Assembly: GCF_002705925.1 (NCBI RefSeq)
Contig: NZ_NKRE01000001.1
Span: forward strand, 5,581,471-5,621,642
DNA from: Mycobacterium ostraviense
GTDB lineage: Bacteria; Actinomycetota; Actinomycetes; Mycobacteriales; Mycobacteriaceae
Length of the DNA stretch: 40,172 nt
Direction: 5' to 3'
Part shown: one piece after another, positions 7,904-15,074 of the stretch
How positions within the stretch are numbered: position 1 is the stretch's first letter
Layout: the number at the start of each line of letters is the position of its first letter
Notes under the pieces: generated by a model
Told to the model about the DNA's origin: nothing
Databases searched by the model: none
Seen by the model: only the letters and a program-made list of their open reading frames with translations
Made by a program: the position numbers and the translations under genes

Positions 7904-8518
7904 ATGACCCCGGTCGCGGTCCCACCCGGATCCGCATCCGAGCACCTGGTCGGCGGGGTTCCGCTGGCCGGCTTGGTGCGCGACTATCACCGCCAAATGG
8001 TGAGTTTTGCTTGCACAATGGTGAATTCGCCGACGGTGGCCGAAGAAGCGGTACAAGAAGCATGGGTTCAGGTGATGCAGTCGTCGGCCTCGTTCGAGGG
8101 CCGCTCGTCAGTGGCCACCTGGTTGTTCGGGATCGTCAAGAACACCGCGTCGCGGCACCGGCGCCGCGAATCCCGGATCCGCGAGCACGAGGTGCTGGCC
8201 ACCGACGACGCCGACCCGCTGTCGGACCGGATGCACCCGGCCGGTCACCCCGACTCCGGGCACTGGAGCGTGCCGCCGTCGAGGCGGTTCCTCCCCGAGG
8301 ACCGCACCGTCGCAAGGGAACTCGTCGAGCAGGTGCGCGCGGCGCTGGATACGCTGCCGCAGCGGCAGCGACAGCTGGTAATCCTGCGCGACCTGGTCGG
8401 CACCTCGGCCGAAGAGGCCTCCGAGATCCTCGAGCTGTCCGCCGAGGCGCAACGTGCCCTGCTCTACCGTGGCCGGGCAAACCTCCGAAATGAACTGGAA
8501 AAGCGGTACCAACGATGA
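7904..8518 (+). CDS. ECF-family RNA polymerase sigma factor
   Basis: Sigma factor of 204 residues with only regions 2 and 4. Region 2 contains VRDYHRQMVSFACTMV, AEEAVQEAWVQVM and FEGRSSVATWLFGIVKNTA, the -10 melting and recognition helices. A charged linker rich in Asp, His and Pro separates it from region 4 (ALDTLPQRQRQLVILRDL, then the -35 HTH SAEEASEILELSAEAQRALLYRGRANLR). The ATG at 7904 is 19 nt after the preceding stop. Its last codons overlap the anti-sigma start (ATGA at 8515), the classical layout for a sigma/anti-sigma pair. It presumably activates its own cluster; I could not identify a convincing ECF promoter before 5809. Confidence 0.92.
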   Translation: MTPVAVPPGSASEHLVGGVPLAGLVRDYHRQMVSFACTMVNSPTVAEEAVQEAWVQVMQSSASFEGRSSVATWLFGIVKNTASRHRRRESRIREHEVLATDDADPLSDRMHPAGHPDSGHWSVPPSRRFLPEDRTVARELVEQVRAALDTLPQRQRQLVILRDLVGTSAEEASEILELSAEAQRALLYRGRANLRNELEKRYQR

Positions 8519-8781
8519 CCGTCTACGACAACACGGTCCCCGCCGTCGACTGCGTTGATTTCGTCCGACTCGTCGACGACCTGGTGGACTCGGACCCGCG
8601 GGAGTGGGGAGCGATCGTGGCCAAACATATCGACGAGTGCCCGCCATGTCTGGTGTATCTGCAGCAAATGCTGGACCTCAAGGTTCTGCTCAATCACGTA
8701 TTCGACGGGGAAAGGCTCAGCGACGAGCACATCGCGGGGGTTATCAACACGATCGACACCCTCAGGAAAGGCCAAGAATGA
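8515..8781 (+). CDS. Zinc-binding (ZAS-type) anti-sigma factor
   Basis: Small cytoplasmic protein of 88 residues with the zinc-dependent anti-sigma signature H-x3-C-x2-C (His38, Cys42, Cys45 in KHIDECPPC) and a further Cys at position 13. It is of the RsrA/RshA/ChrR type: it binds the sigma factor and releases it, often when the cysteines are oxidised. No transmembrane segment is present, so it should sense an intracellular signal. Both ends are coupled: the start overlaps the sigma stop and the stop overlaps the flavin reductase ATG (8778). A redox or electrophile signal would fit a cluster holding an OsmC protein, but that is inference. Confidence 0.88.
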   Translation: MTVYDNTVPAVDCVDFVRLVDDLVDSDPREWGAIVAKHIDECPPCLVYLQQMLDLKVLLNHVFDGERLSDEHIAGVINTIDTLRKGQE

Positions 8782-9338
8782 CCAACGCCAGTGCACACTC
8801 GTCGCAACCGGATCGCCGCCCGGACCAGGTTTGGACACTGGGTGGACCCGTTGACGCCACATCGATGCGAAACGCCATGGGCGCCTTTCCCTCCGGCGTC
8901 ACCGTCCTGACCACCCGACTGGGCGACCGATCGGTCGGCATGACCATCAGCTCGTTTGCCTCGGTGTCCCTGGACCCGCCGCTGTTGCTGCAGTGTGTGG
9001 CGCGCAGCGCGGGCAGCCTGCCGGCCTTCCGCATCGGCAGCTCCGTGGCCGTCAACGTGTTGGCGAACGACCAAGCGAGCCTGGCGCGCCGCTTCGCCAG
9101 CAAGGTCGACGATCGGTTCGAGGGAGTCGCATTCGACACCGATGACTGCGGTTGCCCGGTCCTTGTCGGTGCGGCCGCTTCGGTAAGCGGCTTTATCGAC
9201 CGGATCTACGATGCGGGCGACCACGTCATCCTGCTCATCCGCGCCTGCGCCGTGCGCCGCGCCGGTGGCCTGCCGCTGCTCTATTACTCGGGACGGATGC
9301 ACGATTGGGCAGACACCGTCCACCCGGTGGCTTCTTAA
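8778..9338 (+). CDS. Flavin reductase domain protein (small component of two-component monooxygenase)
   Basis: FMN-binding split-barrel flavin:NAD(P)H reductase of 186 residues. The family signature runs from RNAMGAFPSGVTVLTTR through GMTISSFASVSLDPPLLLQCVARS (flavin-binding loop) and FAVNVLANDQ-like strand SVAVNVLANDQASLARRFAS to the Cys-containing VAFDTDDCGCPVL, with DHVILLIRACAV and PLLYYSGRMHDW at the end. These enzymes hand free FMNH2 or FADH2 to an oxygenase partner. The obvious candidate is the acyl-CoA-dehydrogenase-fold protein in the same cluster. The ATG at 8778 overlaps the anti-sigma stop. A longer upstream frame exists but is overridden by this coupled start. Confidence 0.9.
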   Translation: MTNASAHSSQPDRRPDQVWTLGGPVDATSMRNAMGAFPSGVTVLTTRLGDRSVGMTISSFASVSLDPPLLLQCVARSAGSLPAFRIGSSVAVNVLANDQASLARRFASKVDDRFEGVAFDTDDCGCPVLVGAAASVSGFIDRIYDAGDHVILLIRACAVRRAGGLPLLYYSGRMHDWADTVHPVAS

Positions 9339-9376
9339 GCGACGCAACGCTTTCCATACTTACCGATAGGCGTATC

Positions 9377-10252
9377 ATGTCCCAGCTCGCCCTGGGCCCA
9401 GAACGCGTGGGCCCGTTTCCCGATGATCGCCGGGCCGGTGATCCGTTCGAACCACTCGGTGTCCCGGCCATGGTGACCCGAATTGCGGACATGGCGCTCG
9501 AGAAATCCGCCCATCCGTGGGCGTTCCTGATCCGCTCACTGGTCGGCGGCGCGATGGTGGGTTTCGGCGCGTTGTTGTCGTTGGTCGTCAGCACCGGGGT
9601 CGGCACGCCCGGTATCGCCAGCTTGCTGATGGGGCTGGCGTTCGGCATGTCTTTTGTTCTCATCCTGGTGTCAGGGGCATCACTGATCACCGCTGACATG
9701 GCAGCCGGCTTTTTCGCGGTGCTGCAGGGACGCATGAGCATCAGCTGCTATCTGCAGCTGATGCTCATCGGACTGATAGGCAATATCGTTGGCGCACTGG
9801 TATTCATCGCCGTCTGCGCCGCGGCCGGGGGTCCGTATCTGGGTGCCTTCGCCACGCGTGCGGCAATTGTCGGCGCCCAGAAGGCCGGCCAGCCCTTATG
9901 GACCGCCTTTCTGCTGGCGGTGTTGTGCACCTGGTTCCTGCAAACCGCCATGTGCATGTACTACAAGGCGCGCAGCGACGTGGCCCGGATGGGCTTCGCG
10001 TTCTACGGGCCCTTCGCATTCGTGGTCGGCAGCGATCAGCACGTCGTGGCAAATGTCGGATTCCTGGGACTTCCGTTGCTGCTCAATGCATTTCACCGGG
10101 ATGCCCCACATTGCGGGATCAGCTGGGGCTGGGGAGCTCACGGCTTGGTGACCAATATCTGCGTTACCAGCCTCGGCAATCTGGTCGGCGGCACGGTTTT
10201 CGTGGCGCTGCCGTTCTACGTCATAGCGCGGCTTCAGCCGCGGGAGCAGTAG
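9377..10252 (+). CDS. Formate/nitrite transporter (FNT) family channel, divergent subfamily
   Basis: Integral membrane protein of 291 residues with about six to seven hydrophobic segments and the FNT internal repeat. The central His of the pore is conserved (SDQHVVANVGF, equivalent to the EHSxAN motif of FocA). The first-repeat motif reads SGASLITADMA instead of the usual GAELFTGN, so this is a divergent branch rather than a typical FocA or NirC. FNT channels pass small monovalent anions such as formate, nitrite and hydrosulfide. In this cluster a substrate such as cyanate, bicarbonate or nitrite is conceivable but not shown. The start is ATG 9377, 38 nt after the reductase. It is convergent with the cold-shock gene. 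Confidence 0.9.
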   Translation: MSQLALGPERVGPFPDDRRAGDPFEPLGVPAMVTRIADMALEKSAHPWAFLIRSLVGGAMVGFGALLSLVVSTGVGTPGIASLLMGLAFGMSFVLILVSGASLITADMAAGFFAVLQGRMSISCYLQLMLIGLIGNIVGALVFIAVCAAAGGPYLGAFATRAAIVGAQKAGQPLWTAFLLAVLCTWFLQTAMCMYYKARSDVARMGFAFYGPFAFVVGSDQHVVANVGFLGLPLLLNAFHRDAPHCGISWGWGAHGLVTNICVTSLGNLVGGTVFVALPFYVIARLQPREQ

Positions 10253-10263
10253 TCGGCGCGCCG

Positions 10264-10521
10264 TTAGAGGATGTGTACGGCTTGCGCCAGCGGCCAGTGC
10301 CGTGTGCCTCCGGTTTGGTAGCTCACGTGCTGGCCTTCATGAACGCCGCCCGCAGGCCAATCGACGATCTCGGAGGAATCGATGAAGACGTCGCGATCGC
10401 CGTCTGCGGGATGGACGAATCCGAATCCGCGCTCGTCATCGAACCAGTTGATAACGCCATACGACACGGTCGCCATCGAATCCAGCATCGCTTCGACGTT
10501 GTAGCTATTGATGACGGGCAT
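10264..10521 (-). CDS. Cold-shock domain protein
   Basis: Small single-stranded nucleic-acid-binding protein of 85 residues. The CSD is clear: YGVINWFDDERGFGFVHPADGDRDVFIDSSEI covers RNP1 (GFGFV) and RNP2 (VFID). It is followed by a shortened C-terminal strand region. The 15 residues before MATVSYG are unusual for a CspA protein, but a ribosome-binding site (GAGGGGAAGG) precedes the ATG at 10521 and none is seen before the internal ATG at 10476, so the longer form is preferred. RNP1 has Trp and Asp around it rather than the normal Lys/Asn, so binding strength may differ. Confidence 0.88.
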   Translation of the reverse strand: MPVINSYNVEAMLDSMATVSYGVINWFDDERGFGFVHPADGDRDVFIDSSEIVDWPAGGVHEGQHVSYQTGGTRHWPLAQAVHIL

Positions 10522-10598
10522 TGTGACAGCCTTCCCCTCGTTACTGCCGGTGGACTCCGACTTGCCAGACCGTATCCATGGAGCGGGGAATCGGCGTA

Positions 10599-10612
10599 GG
10601 GTCCTTCGACTC
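10599..10612 (+). promoter_or_regulatory. Possible DosR-like box upstream of first USP gene
   Basis: GGGTCCTTCGACTC matches the symmetrical DosR core GGGnCnnnnGnCCC with one mismatch, 193 nt before the USP start. One-mismatch matches are common by chance in DNA of this GC content, so this is only a candidate. Confidence 0.3.
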
Positions 10613-10804
10613 TGATTTCGTGAGCTCTTCGGCCCGCCGGCGAGCTGACTGGGATCAACCGCGTCAAAGTGAGGTCCATGGTCTCTGCTGAACCGGGCGG
10701 CTGTCGTATACGGTCAGGTCGAGACTCGCGCCGCCCAGTTTGTGCTGACGTGAGGATCCGGTGCCGGTCGCTGGTACCCATCGGGCCGCCGCAAGGAGGG
10801 TGAA

Positions 10805-11689
10805 ATGTCCAGGGATACAACGCAATACGGGATTTTGGTAGGCATTGACGGCTCGGCGCAATCGGACGCGGCGGTGGCCTGGGCCGCCCGCGAGGCGATC
10901 TTGCACCAGATGCCGGTCACCTTGATGCACGGTGTCGCCCCCGTAGTCGTCGGTTGGCCGGTGGGCCAGCTCTACACCGAAATGCCGGAGTGGCAGAAAG
11001 ACGAAGCACAAACCGTGATCGAGCGGGCGCGCCGGGTGCTGGACGAGAGCCTGGGCGAATCCGGCCCGCCGGACGTCCGCACCGAGGTGGTTTATTCCAA
11101 CATCGTGCCGGCGCTCATCGACGCCTCCGAGGATGCCTGGATGACCGTCGTCGGCAGTCAGGGTATGGGCGCGCTGGGCCGCGCATTGTTGGGATCGGTG
11201 AGTTCGGCGTTGTTGCACCATGCGCATTGCCCGGTAGCGGTCATTCATTCCGACGATGGTGTGGCTCCGGACACCAGCGCGCCGGTGCTGGTGGGCATCG
11301 ACGGATCACCGGCCTCGGAAGCCGCGACGGCCTTGGCATTCGACGAAGCCTCCCGTCGCGGCGTAGACCTGGTCGCGTTGCACGCATGGAGTGACGTCGG
11401 CGTTTTCCCCATCCTGGGGATGGACTGGCGCGATCGCGAGAGTCAGGGAGAGGAAGTTCTCGCCGAACGCCTCGCAGGTTGGCAAGAGCAGTATCCGGAC
11501 GTCCATGTTCAGCGGTCGCTGGTCTGTGACAAGCCAGCGCACTGGCTGCTCGAGGGAGCCCAACGCGCGCAATTAGTGGTGGTCGGAAGTCGCGGCCGCG
11601 GGGGATTTCCCGGCATGCTCCTCGGTTCGGTCGGCTCTGCCGTGGCCCACTCGGCGAAAATCCCGGTCATCGTCGTGCGTCCCGCCTGA
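10805..11689 (+). CDS. Universal stress protein, tandem USP domains
   Basis: Cytoplasmic protein of 294 residues made of two UspA domains (about residues 8-145 and 155-293), the common mycobacterial type that binds ATP. Each half begins with the nucleotide loop (ILVGIDGSAQSDAAVAWAAREA and VLVGIDGSPASEAATALAFDEA) and ends with the phosphate-binding motif (VGSQGMGALGRALLGSVSSALL and VGSRGRGGFPGMLLGSVGSAVAH, the G-2x-G-9x-G-S pattern). AAGGAGG lies just before the ATG at 10805. Several such proteins belong to the DosR hypoxia regulon in M. tuberculosis. The next gene is a close paralogue in the same direction. Confidence 0.95.
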   Translation: MSRDTTQYGILVGIDGSAQSDAAVAWAAREAILHQMPVTLMHGVAPVVVGWPVGQLYTEMPEWQKDEAQTVIERARRVLDESLGESGPPDVRTEVVYSNIVPALIDASEDAWMTVVGSQGMGALGRALLGSVSSALLHHAHCPVAVIHSDDGVAPDTSAPVLVGIDGSPASEAATALAFDEASRRGVDLVALHAWSDVGVFPILGMDWRDRESQGEEVLAERLAGWQEQYPDVHVQRSLVCDKPAHWLLEGAQRAQLVVVGSRGRGGFPGMLLGSVGSAVAHSAKIPVIVVRPA

Positions 11690-11732
11690 TCGGCGGCCGC
11701 CGTGCACGAAACACCCGAAACACCCGAAACAG

Positions 11733-11746
11733 AGGTCTTTGGTCCC
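11733..11746 (+). promoter_or_regulatory. Possible DosR-like box upstream of second USP gene
   Basis: AGGTCTTTGGTCCC matches GGGnCnnnnGnCCC except at the first base, and its centre is TTTG, close to the AT-containing centre of known boxes. It is 200 nt before the USP start at 11946. It is preceded by three ACACCCGAA/ACACGAA-like direct repeats (11703-11730). Confidence 0.35.
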
Positions 11747-11945
11747 TGCTGGTCAGGCCGTTCGGAAGACGCCACAGCGGTATGTGTTTTGTAGCTTGGC
11801 GTTATGACCCGGGTGATCGGCCGGCAGATCGGCCGGCACTGCGCCGGTGCGCCGAGCGGGGCCGCAAAGATGGGCCGAATCGGCGTCGACACACTATTGG
11901 TCGCAGCTTTGCCGACACACGTCAGGTAATCGGAGGAGCAACGAA

Positions 11946-12833
11946 ATGTCGATTTTGGAAAAGCGTCTCGGCGTTGTCGTCGGAGCCGACGGCTCACCCG
12001 CCTCGAATGCCGCGGTATGTTGGGCGGCCCGCGACGCCGCGATGCGCAACGTTCAGCTGACCATCGTCCATGTGGTGAGCACGGATGTGGCGACCTGGCC
12101 GCCGATGCCTTACCCGGATACCTGGGCGGTGTGGCAGGAAGACGAGGGGCGCAAGATTCTGGCCGCTGCGCACAAGATCGCCGACGAGTCGGTCACGGGG
12201 GAGCGCAAGCTCACCGTGAAGAGTGAGATCGTGTTTTCCACGCCGGTACCCACCATGGTCGAAATGTCGGCCGAGGCGGAGATGATCGTCGTCGGCAGCT
12301 CCGGCCGCGGCGCGTTGGCCCGGGTCTTGCTGGGTTCGGTCAGTTCGAGCCTGGTGAGACGTGCCCGGTGTCCGGTCGCGATCATCCGTGACGAAGATCC
12401 ATTGATGCCCGATCCGTTGCACGCCCCGGTGTTGCTCGGGATCGACGGGTCACCGGCGTCGGAGGCCGCGGTGGCGGTGGCGTTCGACGAAGCATCCCGC
12501 CGCGGGGTCGAGCTGATCGCGCTGCATGCGTGGAGCGATCTCGAGGTGGTCGAACTGCCGGGACTGAACTGGTCCGCGGTGGAAGCCGAAGCCCAGGTCC
12601 TGCTTGCCGAGAGGTTGGCCGGCTGGCAGGAGCGCTATCCCGACGTGACCGTGCGCCGAGTGGTCGTATGCGACCGCCCGGCACGGCAGCTCGTCGAAAG
12701 GTCGCAAACCGCACAGTTAGTCGTGGTCGGAAGTCACGGCCGCGGTGGCGTCACCGGCGTGCTACTGGGTTCGGTGAGCAACGCGGTGGTGCACGCCGTG
12801 CGGATGCCCGTGATCGTGGCGAGGTCGGCTTAA
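11946..12833 (+). CDS. Universal stress protein, tandem USP domains
   Basis: Two-domain UspA protein of 295 residues, clearly paralogous to the upstream USP. The first domain opens with GVVVGADGSPASNAAVCWAARD and closes with VGSSGRGALARVLLGSVSSSLV; the second opens with VLLGIDGSPASEAAVAVAFDEA and closes with VGSHGRGGVTGVLLGSVSNAVVH. Both retain the G-2x-G-9x-G-(S) ATP-binding motif. The ATG at 11946 follows GGAGGAGCAACGAA. A longer upstream frame exists but its extra residues are not USP-like. The stop overlaps by 4 nt the end of the convergent GTP cyclohydrolase gene. Confidence 0.95.
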   Translation: MSILEKRLGVVVGADGSPASNAAVCWAARDAAMRNVQLTIVHVVSTDVATWPPMPYPDTWAVWQEDEGRKILAAAHKIADESVTGERKLTVKSEIVFSTPVPTMVEMSAEAEMIVVGSSGRGALARVLLGSVSSSLVRRARCPVAIIRDEDPLMPDPLHAPVLLGIDGSPASEAAVAVAFDEASRRGVELIALHAWSDLEVVELPGLNWSAVEAEAQVLLAERLAGWQERYPDVTVRRVVVCDRPARQLVERSQTAQLVVVGSHGRGGVTGVLLGSVSNAVVHAVRMPVIVARSA

Positions 12834-13564
12834 CAGGCGCCGGGGCGGCCGCCGGAATGTAGGTGATGGACCAGCGCTATTTCCCGGTCCAGCCACATGC
12901 CTTTGCGGGACTCGGTGGTTGCCTTGGCAGCCGGCTCGCGTATTCCGCGCAGTCTCATGCAGTCGTGTCGCGCGGTAATGACACACATGGCACCGGAAGG
13001 GTTGAGCTTGCGCATGATCCCTGCGGTCGCCTGGTGCCCGATGCGCTCCTGAACCTGCAGTCGCGCGGCGTAACCGTGGACCAGCCGGGCAAGCTTGGAT
13101 AGGCCTACGATGCGCTGCCCGGGATGGGGGCGGTAGGCGATGGTGGCGGTCCCCGAGAACGGCAACAGATGGTGCGCGCAGGTGGAGGCGAACGAGATGC
13201 CGTGCATGACGATCAGCCCGGGGTCGTCCGGAGCGGGAAAATCGGTGTCAAGGTGGTTTTCGGGCACCTCGTTGTATCCCCACAGCATCTCCCGCCACGC
13301 GCGGGCGACACGCGCAGGTGTCTCGGCGGTGTGCTCGCCCTCGTCCACGCCTAGGGCGGAAAGAAGCTGCCGTACGGCTCCCTCGACGGCCACGTCGGCG
13401 TTGTTGTCCCACCACACCGGCGAATCCGTCGCCTGGTAACCGATGTCTGCGGGGTAGGCCGCGGCCCCGTGTGCAACCTCGTCGTTGGTCATCGCCCAGC
13501 CACTAGAGCCGAAAGGCGGCATCTGGTAAGTGGCCTGGCGCGGTGCCGAGGGGATGGCCGTCAT
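12830..13564 (-). CDS. GTP cyclohydrolase I family protein (FolE-like paralogue)
   Basis: Enzyme of 244 residues of the type I GTP cyclohydrolase family, which turns GTP into dihydroneopterin triphosphate, the first step of folate or pterin synthesis. The zinc ligands are in place (Cys129 and His132 in STCAHHLLPF, Cys202 in HDCMRLRG). Also present are YRPHPGQRIVGLSKLARLVHGYAARLQVQERIG, the substrate-pocket stretch, and ETPARVARAW. The N-terminal 55 residues are unrelated to the core and rich in Pro, Ser and Ala. It lies among stress genes rather than with folP/folB/folK, so it is probably a second, conditionally used copy; housekeeping folE would be elsewhere. A shorter start at Met25 is possible. 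Confidence 0.88.
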   Translation of the reverse strand: MTAIPSAPRQATYQMPPFGSSGWAMTNDEVAHGAAAYPADIGYQATDSPVWWDNNADVAVEGAVRQLLSALGVDEGEHTAETPARVARAWREMLWGYNEVPENHLDTDFPAPDDPGLIVMHGISFASTCAHHLLPFSGTATIAYRPHPGQRIVGLSKLARLVHGYAARLQVQERIGHQATAGIMRKLNPSGAMCVITARHDCMRLRGIREPAAKATTESRKGMWLDREIALVHHLHSGGRPGAC

Positions 13565-13625
13565 GCCACCCGCCGGATCGCGGCCTCAGCGCTGACTGCG
13601 ACGCTGGTCATTCTCGATTCCCGTC

Positions 13626-13639
13626 CGGACGGCTGACCC
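13626..13639 (-). promoter_or_regulatory. Possible DosR-like box upstream of folE-like gene
   Basis: On the minus strand GGGTCAGCCGTCCG matches GGGnCnnnnGnCCC with one mismatch, 62 nt upstream of the start at 13564. Its GC-rich centre is unlike the usual TWWA, so support is weak. Confidence 0.22.
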
Positions 13640-13823
13640 CGTGCCCAACCTTCACGGTGCGCCCTTCCTGCTCGCGGTGTGTGGCAGGAGCGGGTCCGAC
13701 GCGGACACTGCTCCGTCAGTTACCATGCCCGCGCCTTGGGGCGATGTCTGTCGGCTGACCGGCCACTGCTCGGATGAATCTCGTGTCTCCCGATCGAGGG
13801 AATCCTCACCGTTGCCCGGTCTG

Positions 13824-13841
13824 CCCCGCGGCAATGCGGGG
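13824..13841 (-). terminator. Hairpin downstream of hsp18
   Basis: CCCCGC, six-base loop GGCAAT, GCGGGG gives a perfect 6-bp stem about 110 nt past the hsp18 stop. Otherwise 13565-13950 shows no gene that I can support. Confidence 0.4.
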
Positions 13842-13950
13842 TGCGCGGTCAAGGAGCAAACGGTCCCAGCTCTGCGGACGGCGAAGCCAGAAGGCGCGGC
13901 GAGTCGGGGCCGGCGATGCCGGCGCCGGTCGCCGCGCCTCCACCCCGCGA

Positions 13951-14400
13951 TCAGGCTTCGATCACCTCGGGTTGCGCTTCAGCCTCGTCGATGGCCTTGT
14001 GGCCATTGCCGCGGGCGACCGAGATCTTGCGCGGCTTGGCCCGTTCGGCCACCGGGATCACCAGTCTCAGGACGCCTTCCTGGTAGCACGCCTCGATCCG
14101 GTCCGTGTCGAGGTTTTCGCCGAGCACCAGCTGGCGGCTGAACACGCCGCGCGGCCGCTCGCTGGCCAGCATTTCCCGATTCGGATCGACGCTGGGCCGT
14201 TCTGCGCGCACGGTCACCACGTTGCGCTCGATATCGATGTCGAGGGAGTTGGCGTCGATGCCGGGCAGGTCGAACTCGACGACGAATTTTTCGCCCTCCC
14301 GCCACGCATCCATGGGCATCACCGCTGGCCGGGCGGCCGTGCCCAGCACCTGCTGGGCGAAGCGGTCCAGATCACGGAACGGGTCGGTGCGCATCAGCAT
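13951..14400 (-). CDS. hsp18: Hsp20-family small heat-shock protein (18 kDa antigen type)
   Basis: ATP-independent holdase chaperone of 149 residues that forms oligomers around unfolding proteins. The start MLMRTDPFRDLDRF, the body MPMDAWREGEKFVVEFDLPGI, and the alpha-crystallin core to RIEACYQEGVLRLVIPVAE with the C-terminal AKPRKISV tail are those of the mycobacterial 18 kDa antigen (M. leprae/M. avium Hsp18), not HspX/Acr. ATG 14400 is preferred over GTG 14409 because GAGAGG lies 8 nt before it and the length agrees with the family. A MerR-type gene is divergent with a palindrome between them, so heat or stress control by that regulator is likely. Confidence 0.93.
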   Translation of the reverse strand: MLMRTDPFRDLDRFAQQVLGTAARPAVMPMDAWREGEKFVVEFDLPGIDANSLDIDIERNVVTVRAERPSVDPNREMLASERPRGVFSRQLVLGENLDTDRIEACYQEGVLRLVIPVAERAKPRKISVARGNGHKAIDEAEAQPEVIEA

Positions 14401-14445
14401 GGTGGTCACCTCTCACTCCAATCTGCTGGGTCCGGTGAGTTGTAT

Positions 14446-14467
14446 ATCTATGGACATAGCCATAGAT
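14446..14467. promoter_or_regulatory. Inverted repeat between hsp18 and merR, probable operator
   Basis: ATCTATGG, six-base spacer ACATAG, CCATAGAT forms perfect 8-bp arms inside an AT-rich stretch of the divergent promoter region, 46 nt from the hsp18 start and 80 nt from the merR start. It differs from the HspR HAIR element (CTTGAGT-n7-CTCAAG). MerR-family sites usually have this dyad layout. Confidence 0.6.
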
Positions 14468-14546
14468 TTCTTATAACACTATCGACATTAGAATGCAAGT
14501 GTGATAGAGAGGTTTTCTATGCGAGTAGCGGTCGAGGAGATGGGCT

Positions 14547-14933
14547 ATGGCTGACCGTCCCGGCGAAACCGGCGCGCCGGCGCCTGACCAGGGCGTGTAC
14601 GGCATCTCGGTGGCAGCCGAGCTCTCCGGTATCGCGGTGCAGTCGCTACGGCTGTATGAACGCTACGGATTATTGACCCCCGCTCGTAGTGACGGTGGAA
14701 CACGGCGCTACAGCGCCGACGATTTGGCCCGGCTGCAGCGGATCAGCGCTCTGGTTGACGCCGGAATCAATCTGGCCGGAATTGCGCGCATCCTCAGTCT
14801 CGAAGACGACAATGCGGCACTGGCTGCTGCGAACGACGACTTGCAGGCCACCAACCGCTCCCTGCGCAACGCCGCGAAAGCGACCGCAAGATCGACCCGA
14901 GCCAGCCGAGTTGCCGCCGGCGACGGAGCCTGA
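14547..14933 (+). CDS. MerR-family transcriptional regulator
   Basis: Regulator of 128 residues with an N-terminal winged helix: VYGISVAAELSGIAVQSLRLYERYGLLTPARSDGGTRRYSADDLARLQRI is the MerR HTH with its wing. It is followed by the dimerisation helix region INLAGIARIL and a coiled-coil-like tail (NAALAAANDDLQATNRSLRNAA). The sequence resembles HspR in the first 80 residues, including SVAAELSG and YERYGLLTPARS, but the operator region is different. No metal-binding cysteines are present, so it is not a metal-responsive MerR. It is divergent from hsp18 and is its probable regulator. Confidence 0.88.
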   Translation: MADRPGETGAPAPDQGVYGISVAAELSGIAVQSLRLYERYGLLTPARSDGGTRRYSADDLARLQRISALVDAGINLAGIARILSLEDDNAALAAANDDLQATNRSLRNAAKATARSTRASRVAAGDGA

Positions 14934-15074
14934 TGGCGGGGCTCGGCCCGGATTGCGTGCCGTCGAAGCGGGTACCCCGAGTGGTGACGCTCGTCGATGA
15001 AGGAATACCGGTGTGGCAGCAGCAGAAGGTACCGAGGTCGGCGCCGACACAGTCGGCCGAAGCGGGCTACGACC

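Noticed and set aside
13951..14400. Initial idea that the Hsp20 gene is hspX/acr of the DosR regulon
   Set aside because: The N-terminus and body match the 18 kDa antigen type, and no DosR-like box is present in its promoter region.
13774..14676. Long plus-strand frame opposite hsp18
   Set aside because: It is the antisense shadow of the hsp18 gene in GC-rich DNA and has no family resemblance.
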